A stretch of 16,847 bases of DNA, from the NCBI GenBank assembly GCA_007119985.1, contig SKOQ01000051.1, positions 1-16,847 on the forward strand, given 5' to 3'. This DNA comes from Marinospirillum sp. (GTDB lineage: Bacteria; Pseudomonadota; Gammaproteobacteria; Pseudomonadales; Halomonadaceae). Of this stretch, positions 14,210-16,847 are shown in pieces (the first letter of the stretch is position 1; every line of letters begins with the position of its first letter). Both the position numbers and the translations under genes were made by a program. Below the pieces are notes generated by a model. That model ran no database searches, had not been told where the DNA came from, and saw only the letters and a list, made by a program, of their open reading frames with translations.

Positions 14210-15403
14210 TCAAGTTTTAACACGCCAACCTTGGTGCAAGGATTCAGCCAAACCTTGTAACTCAAGGCTTTGCAGTAGCATTAAAAGCTGGCCCACTGGG
14301 AGCGCCACACGCTGCTGCAAACACTCTAAACTGAGAGGCTGAGCTTGCAAATGTGCGTAGACTTGCGCTTCTTCTGGATGAAGCTGTGAGGTGAGCAGGT
14401 GATGATCCGGCATAGGATCAGATACAGCCCTAGACGGTGAGATAAGACTTGGCTGCGGGGTTAGCGGCTGATTCAAAATCGTGGCCAGCGCCGGTGCCAC
14501 TTGAAGGAGAATCTCGGCAGGCTCAGTAACGAGAGTGGCACCTTGACGGATCAGCTGATGGCAACCGCTAGAGCGCTCATTGCCCAGTGCACCGGGTGCC
14601 GCCATCACTTCTCTCCCTTGCTCTAAAGCCAGGCGCGCGCTCACCAGTGAGCCGCTTTTTTGCTGGGCCTCAATCACCACCAACCCCAAGGCAAGACCGG
14701 TAATCAAGCGATTGCGAGCGGGGAAGTGACGCGCAAGCGGTGGCGTGCCTAAATTATATTCACTCACTAAAGCCCCTTCAGCGGCAAGAATCTGCTCGGC
14801 CAGCTCCCGATGCTGCGCAGGGTAAACCTGATCCAAACCATGTGCGAGGACAGCAAGGGTTTGACTGGCTGCGCCCTGCTGCTGTGCCAGCAACGCTCCT
14901 CGATGTGCTGCCGCATCGACTCCCCTAGCCAAACCACTGACAATATTCAGCCCTTGCTGAGACAAGGCACAGGACCAAGAAAAAGCCAATTGCTCTCCTT
15001 CAGCACTGGGTTGACGTGTACCAACAAGAGCCAAGCTAGGTTGCCACAGCGCTTCTACAGATCCACGCACAAACAAGAGCCAAGGCGCATCGGCAATGGC
15101 TTGCAGATGAGGAGGCAAATCCCAATAAGTCAGTAAGGTCTGCTGGAGCTGCTGTGCCCAAGTCAATTGGGCCTCAAAATCAGCACGCAAAGGATGTCTT
15201 TGAGGATGATCAAGTGCAAGGCGCACACTCTGGCGTTGCGCCTGCCCAAGACGGGGCAAACGCAACAGTTGCTCAGCAACGGCATAGGGATGAGAGCAGC
15301 CTTGATCCTGTATCAGGCTGACCAATCTACGGTGACCTATACCGGGTATGCACCGCAGGGCAAGACAGAGCGCTAACTGCTGCTCATCCATTAAACGCAA
15401 CAT
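14210..15403 (-). CDS. dprA: DNA-processing protein DprA
   Basis: A cytoplasmic protein that binds incoming single-stranded DNA and loads RecA during natural transformation. I chose ATG 15403 (397 residues) because AAGGAGG lies 5 bases upstream; an in-frame GTG at 15424 would overlap that site. An N-terminal helix-hairpin-helix-like region (LALRCIPGIGHRRLVSLI) is followed by the Rossmann-type core (about 105-300): ALVGTRQPS, IVSGLARGVDAAAHRGAL, AVLAHGLDQVYP, HFPARNRLITGLALGLVVIEA, SGSLVSARLALEQGREVMAAPG. A winged-helix C-terminus follows (about 340-397). AHGLD replaces the commoner GTGLD or GCGLD. No other competence genes are in view, so competence itself is not shown. Confidence 0.95.
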   Translation of the reverse strand: MLRLMDEQQLALCLALRCIPGIGHRRLVSLIQDQGCSHPYAVAEQLLRLPRLGQAQRQSVRLALDHPQRHPLRADFEAQLTWAQQLQQTLLTYWDLPPHLQAIADAPWLLFVRGSVEALWQPSLALVGTRQPSAEGEQLAFSWSCALSQQGLNIVSGLARGVDAAAHRGALLAQQQGAASQTLAVLAHGLDQVYPAQHRELAEQILAAEGALVSEYNLGTPPLARHFPARNRLITGLALGLVVIEAQQKSGSLVSARLALEQGREVMAAPGALGNERSSGCHQLIRQGATLVTEPAEILLQVAPALATILNQPLTPQPSLISPSRAVSDPMPDHHLLTSQLHPEEAQVYAHLQAQPLSLECLQQRVALPVGQLLMLLQSLELQGLAESLHQGWRVKT

Positions 15404-15434
15404 CGAGGCCTCCTTCCTTGGCACCCCTCGTTGT

Positions 15435-16499
15435 TTATCTCAAATGGGGTAAGCGACTCGCCTGACGAAAGTCATCGCCTGGCTGAATCGGTTCTTTCGA
15501 TTGCATGACCAGCGCAAAACTCACTTGATCAAAAACACGATACACCATCACAGTGCCTCTCACGCGATCAGCAGCAAAAACCACCTCGCCCGTTTGTGGA
15601 TGACGCAGACGACGCCCAGGAGCCAAAACTTCAAACATCTGCCCTGGCCTTAATTGATCTTGACCACCACTGAGAATCACAGGCTCGAAGCTACCAATAC
15701 GCTGAATATCTGGATTCAGCGCCCGTAATACACGGCCATGTGTCGGCTGGGCTGGCAGCTGAGGCTGCAAACCTTCAGTAAAAGAAGAAGGCGCAAAGGG
15801 TAATAAGCGATCACCGACTCGGATTTCCTGACTAGTATCGACTAGCTCCAGCACCGATGTACTACCTGCTTGCACCATCCGTGCAGTCCCGATGGCCCTC
15901 GCCTTGAAACCAAGAGCTTGGCGTGTCTCAGGATCTCGCAACTGCTCCAGATGGCGATAGACCGTATAATAGCGCTCATCACTGGTAACCTCGCCCAGAA
16001 CATGCACACGATCTCCATTCGCACCAAGCGTGCGTGCATCATCGAAGCCGACGATATACAGCGCATCCTCAAATTCAGGACGATCAATCATGATATCGCC
16101 ATTAATAAAAGCTTGGATTTGATCGAGGGGAAGAAAAGGAATGGGTTCCTGCAAAGTCAGCAGACGTAAGCGTGGACGCAAACGGAGGCGGTTCTCACGA
16201 TCCAGAAGTTCGATAATATCGCCAGGATAGATTAAATGTGGGTTCGCCACGCCAGGATTCGCATGCCAGATCTGCGGCCACATCCAAGGATCATCTAAAA
16301 AACGCTCAGCGATGGCCCATAGAGAATCACCACGCTTGACCTCATACACCCTAGGTGCATCTTCTCGAATCACTAAGGCCTCAGCACGCAGCTGTCCAAC
16401 CAGCAACCCACTGAACAACAGTAGAAGCAAAAATTGACCTAAACGCGCCTGCATCCTAGCGAATTGATGGGAAATATCAGCCTGCGGCATCAACTGCAT
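15435..16499 (-). CDS. LysM-domain envelope protein
   Basis: A secreted or periplasmic peptidoglycan-binding protein of 354 residues. The N-terminus has a long polar lead and a hydrophobic core LLLLLFSGLLVGQLRA, with cleavage likely before EALVIRE. One LysM domain follows at about residues 51-98 (YEVKRGDSLWAIAERFLDDP, then WMWPQIWHANP, then IYPGDIIEL). The remaining 250 residues resemble the long conserved C-terminal region found in the LysM protein next to dprA/def in pseudomonads; no catalytic motif is seen. The start is ATG 16499 with AGAGG/AGGAG just upstream (GTG 16502 is adjacent; ATG 16490 is an alternative). It is the first gene of the five-gene leftward run, 31 bases before dprA, and divergent from def. 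Confidence 0.88.
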   Translation of the reverse strand: MQLMPQADISHQFARMQARLGQFLLLLLFSGLLVGQLRAEALVIREDAPRVYEVKRGDSLWAIAERFLDDPWMWPQIWHANPGVANPHLIYPGDIIELLDRENRLRLRPRLRLLTLQEPIPFLPLDQIQAFINGDIMIDRPEFEDALYIVGFDDARTLGANGDRVHVLGEVTSDERYYTVYRHLEQLRDPETRQALGFKARAIGTARMVQAGSTSVLELVDTSQEIRVGDRLLPFAPSSFTEGLQPQLPAQPTHGRVLRALNPDIQRIGSFEPVILSGGQDQLRPGQMFEVLAPGRRLRHPQTGEVVFAADRVRGTVMVYRVFDQVSFALVMQSKEPIQPGDDFRQASRLPHLR

Positions 16500-16502
16500 C
16501 AC

Positions 16503-16693
16503 TCCTATCCTCTCCTGAATATGACTGAGCGCTTTGAGGAACTTCCTCTGCGATCAGTCTTCTATACTGAACCAGCACAGTGTACCCACAATGCCCATAA
16601 TTACCTTTTGTTACACTCTGCCTGAAACACACAAAGCGAGCAAGAAAAAGGTTAATATAGTGCATCCCAACGCCAGAACCCTAGAGGCATGTC
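16503..16693. promoter_or_regulatory. Divergent promoter region, lysM gene / def
   Basis: This 190-base gap must hold promoters for both directions. For the LysM operon, TATAGA on the minus strand (in TTCAGTATAGAAG, about 16558-16563) is a plausible -10 with a weak -35 (TGGGTA) 17 bases upstream. For def, the AT-rich GGTTAATATAGTGC (about 16649-16662) is a candidate -10 region without a good -35. Nothing else is recognised here. Confidence 0.35.
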
Positions 16694-16847
16694 ATGAATT
16701 TACTCACTATCCTTGAATACCCTGACCCACGTCTAAGAACACCAGCAACACCACTGCGTGCGGAAGAGATCAATGATGATTTACAAACGCTGATTGATCG
16801 CATGTTTGCCACCATGTATGCCGCTCCCGGTATCGGCTTGGCTGCGA
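16694..16847 (+). CDS. def: Peptide deformylase, N-terminal part (3' truncated by window edge)
   Basis: Removes the formyl group from the N-terminal methionine of nascent proteins; a metal enzyme. Only the first 51 codons are present. The start ATG 16694 has AGAGG six bases upstream, and an ATG at 16689 hits a stop at once. MNLLTILEYPDPRLRTPATP matches the family N-terminus, and the sequence ends in APGIGLAA, the first part of motif 1 (GxGxAAxQ). The HExxH and EGC(L/M)S metal motifs lie beyond the edge. Divergence from the LysM-dprA genes is the usual def neighbourhood, in which fmt normally follows. Confidence 0.95.
   Translation, partial: MNLLTILEYPDPRLRTPATPLRAEEINDDLQTLIDRMFATMYAAPGIGLAA

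Overview
The window is chromosomal DNA of a Gram-negative gammaproteobacterium. By gene content and order it is probably an Oceanospirillales-type marine or aquatic bacterium, but no marker here fixes the genus. Base composition looks near 50% GC. The block lysM-dprA-tsaC-hemF-aroE, divergent from def, is the arrangement familiar from pseudomonads and oceanospirilla. EttA, GlyA, HemF and TsaC all resemble gammaproteobacterial versions. I see no rRNA, tRNA, CRISPR array, insertion sequence or phage gene.

Layout from left to right. (1) 1-1218, plus: the C-terminal part of a SulP anion transporter with its STAS domain, ending at a strong hairpin shared with the convergent gene. (2) 1314-3443, minus: a transmembrane chemoreceptor with a periplasmic dCache-like sensor. 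(3) 3444-3836: a gap that holds a 41-residue single-span membrane protein gene (3623-3748), a minus-strand intrinsic terminator after it, and before it a sigma70-like promoter overlapped by a perfect FNR/Anr box and a second weaker box. (4) 3837-4685, minus: a CnoX/YbbN-type thioredoxin-TPR protein. (5) 4857-5378, minus: a DUF2628-like membrane protein. (6) 5616-7277, minus: EttA, followed by a gap holding an interrupted small reading frame. (7) 7620-8879, plus: GlyA with a textbook terminator.

(8) 9023-11583, minus: two secreted paralogues of unknown function. One has a single domain of about 135 residues; the other has four tandem copies of it. Each copy carries a conserved pair of cysteines and a CNDDxIGL-like motif. 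Each gene has its own promoter, and a hairpin terminator lies between them. This is the accessory part of the window, set between housekeeping genes. (9) 11703-16499, minus: an operon-like run of a LysM envelope protein, DprA, TsaC, HemF and AroE (DNA uptake, tRNA t6A modification, haem and shikimate pathways). (10) 16694 to the right edge, plus: the start of peptide deformylase, divergent from the LysM gene.

Two items stand out. The first is the small membrane protein under apparent oxygen-responsive (FNR/Anr) control; it is short enough to be missed by routine annotation. The second is the pair of secreted repeat proteins with a disulfide-type cysteine pair in every domain.
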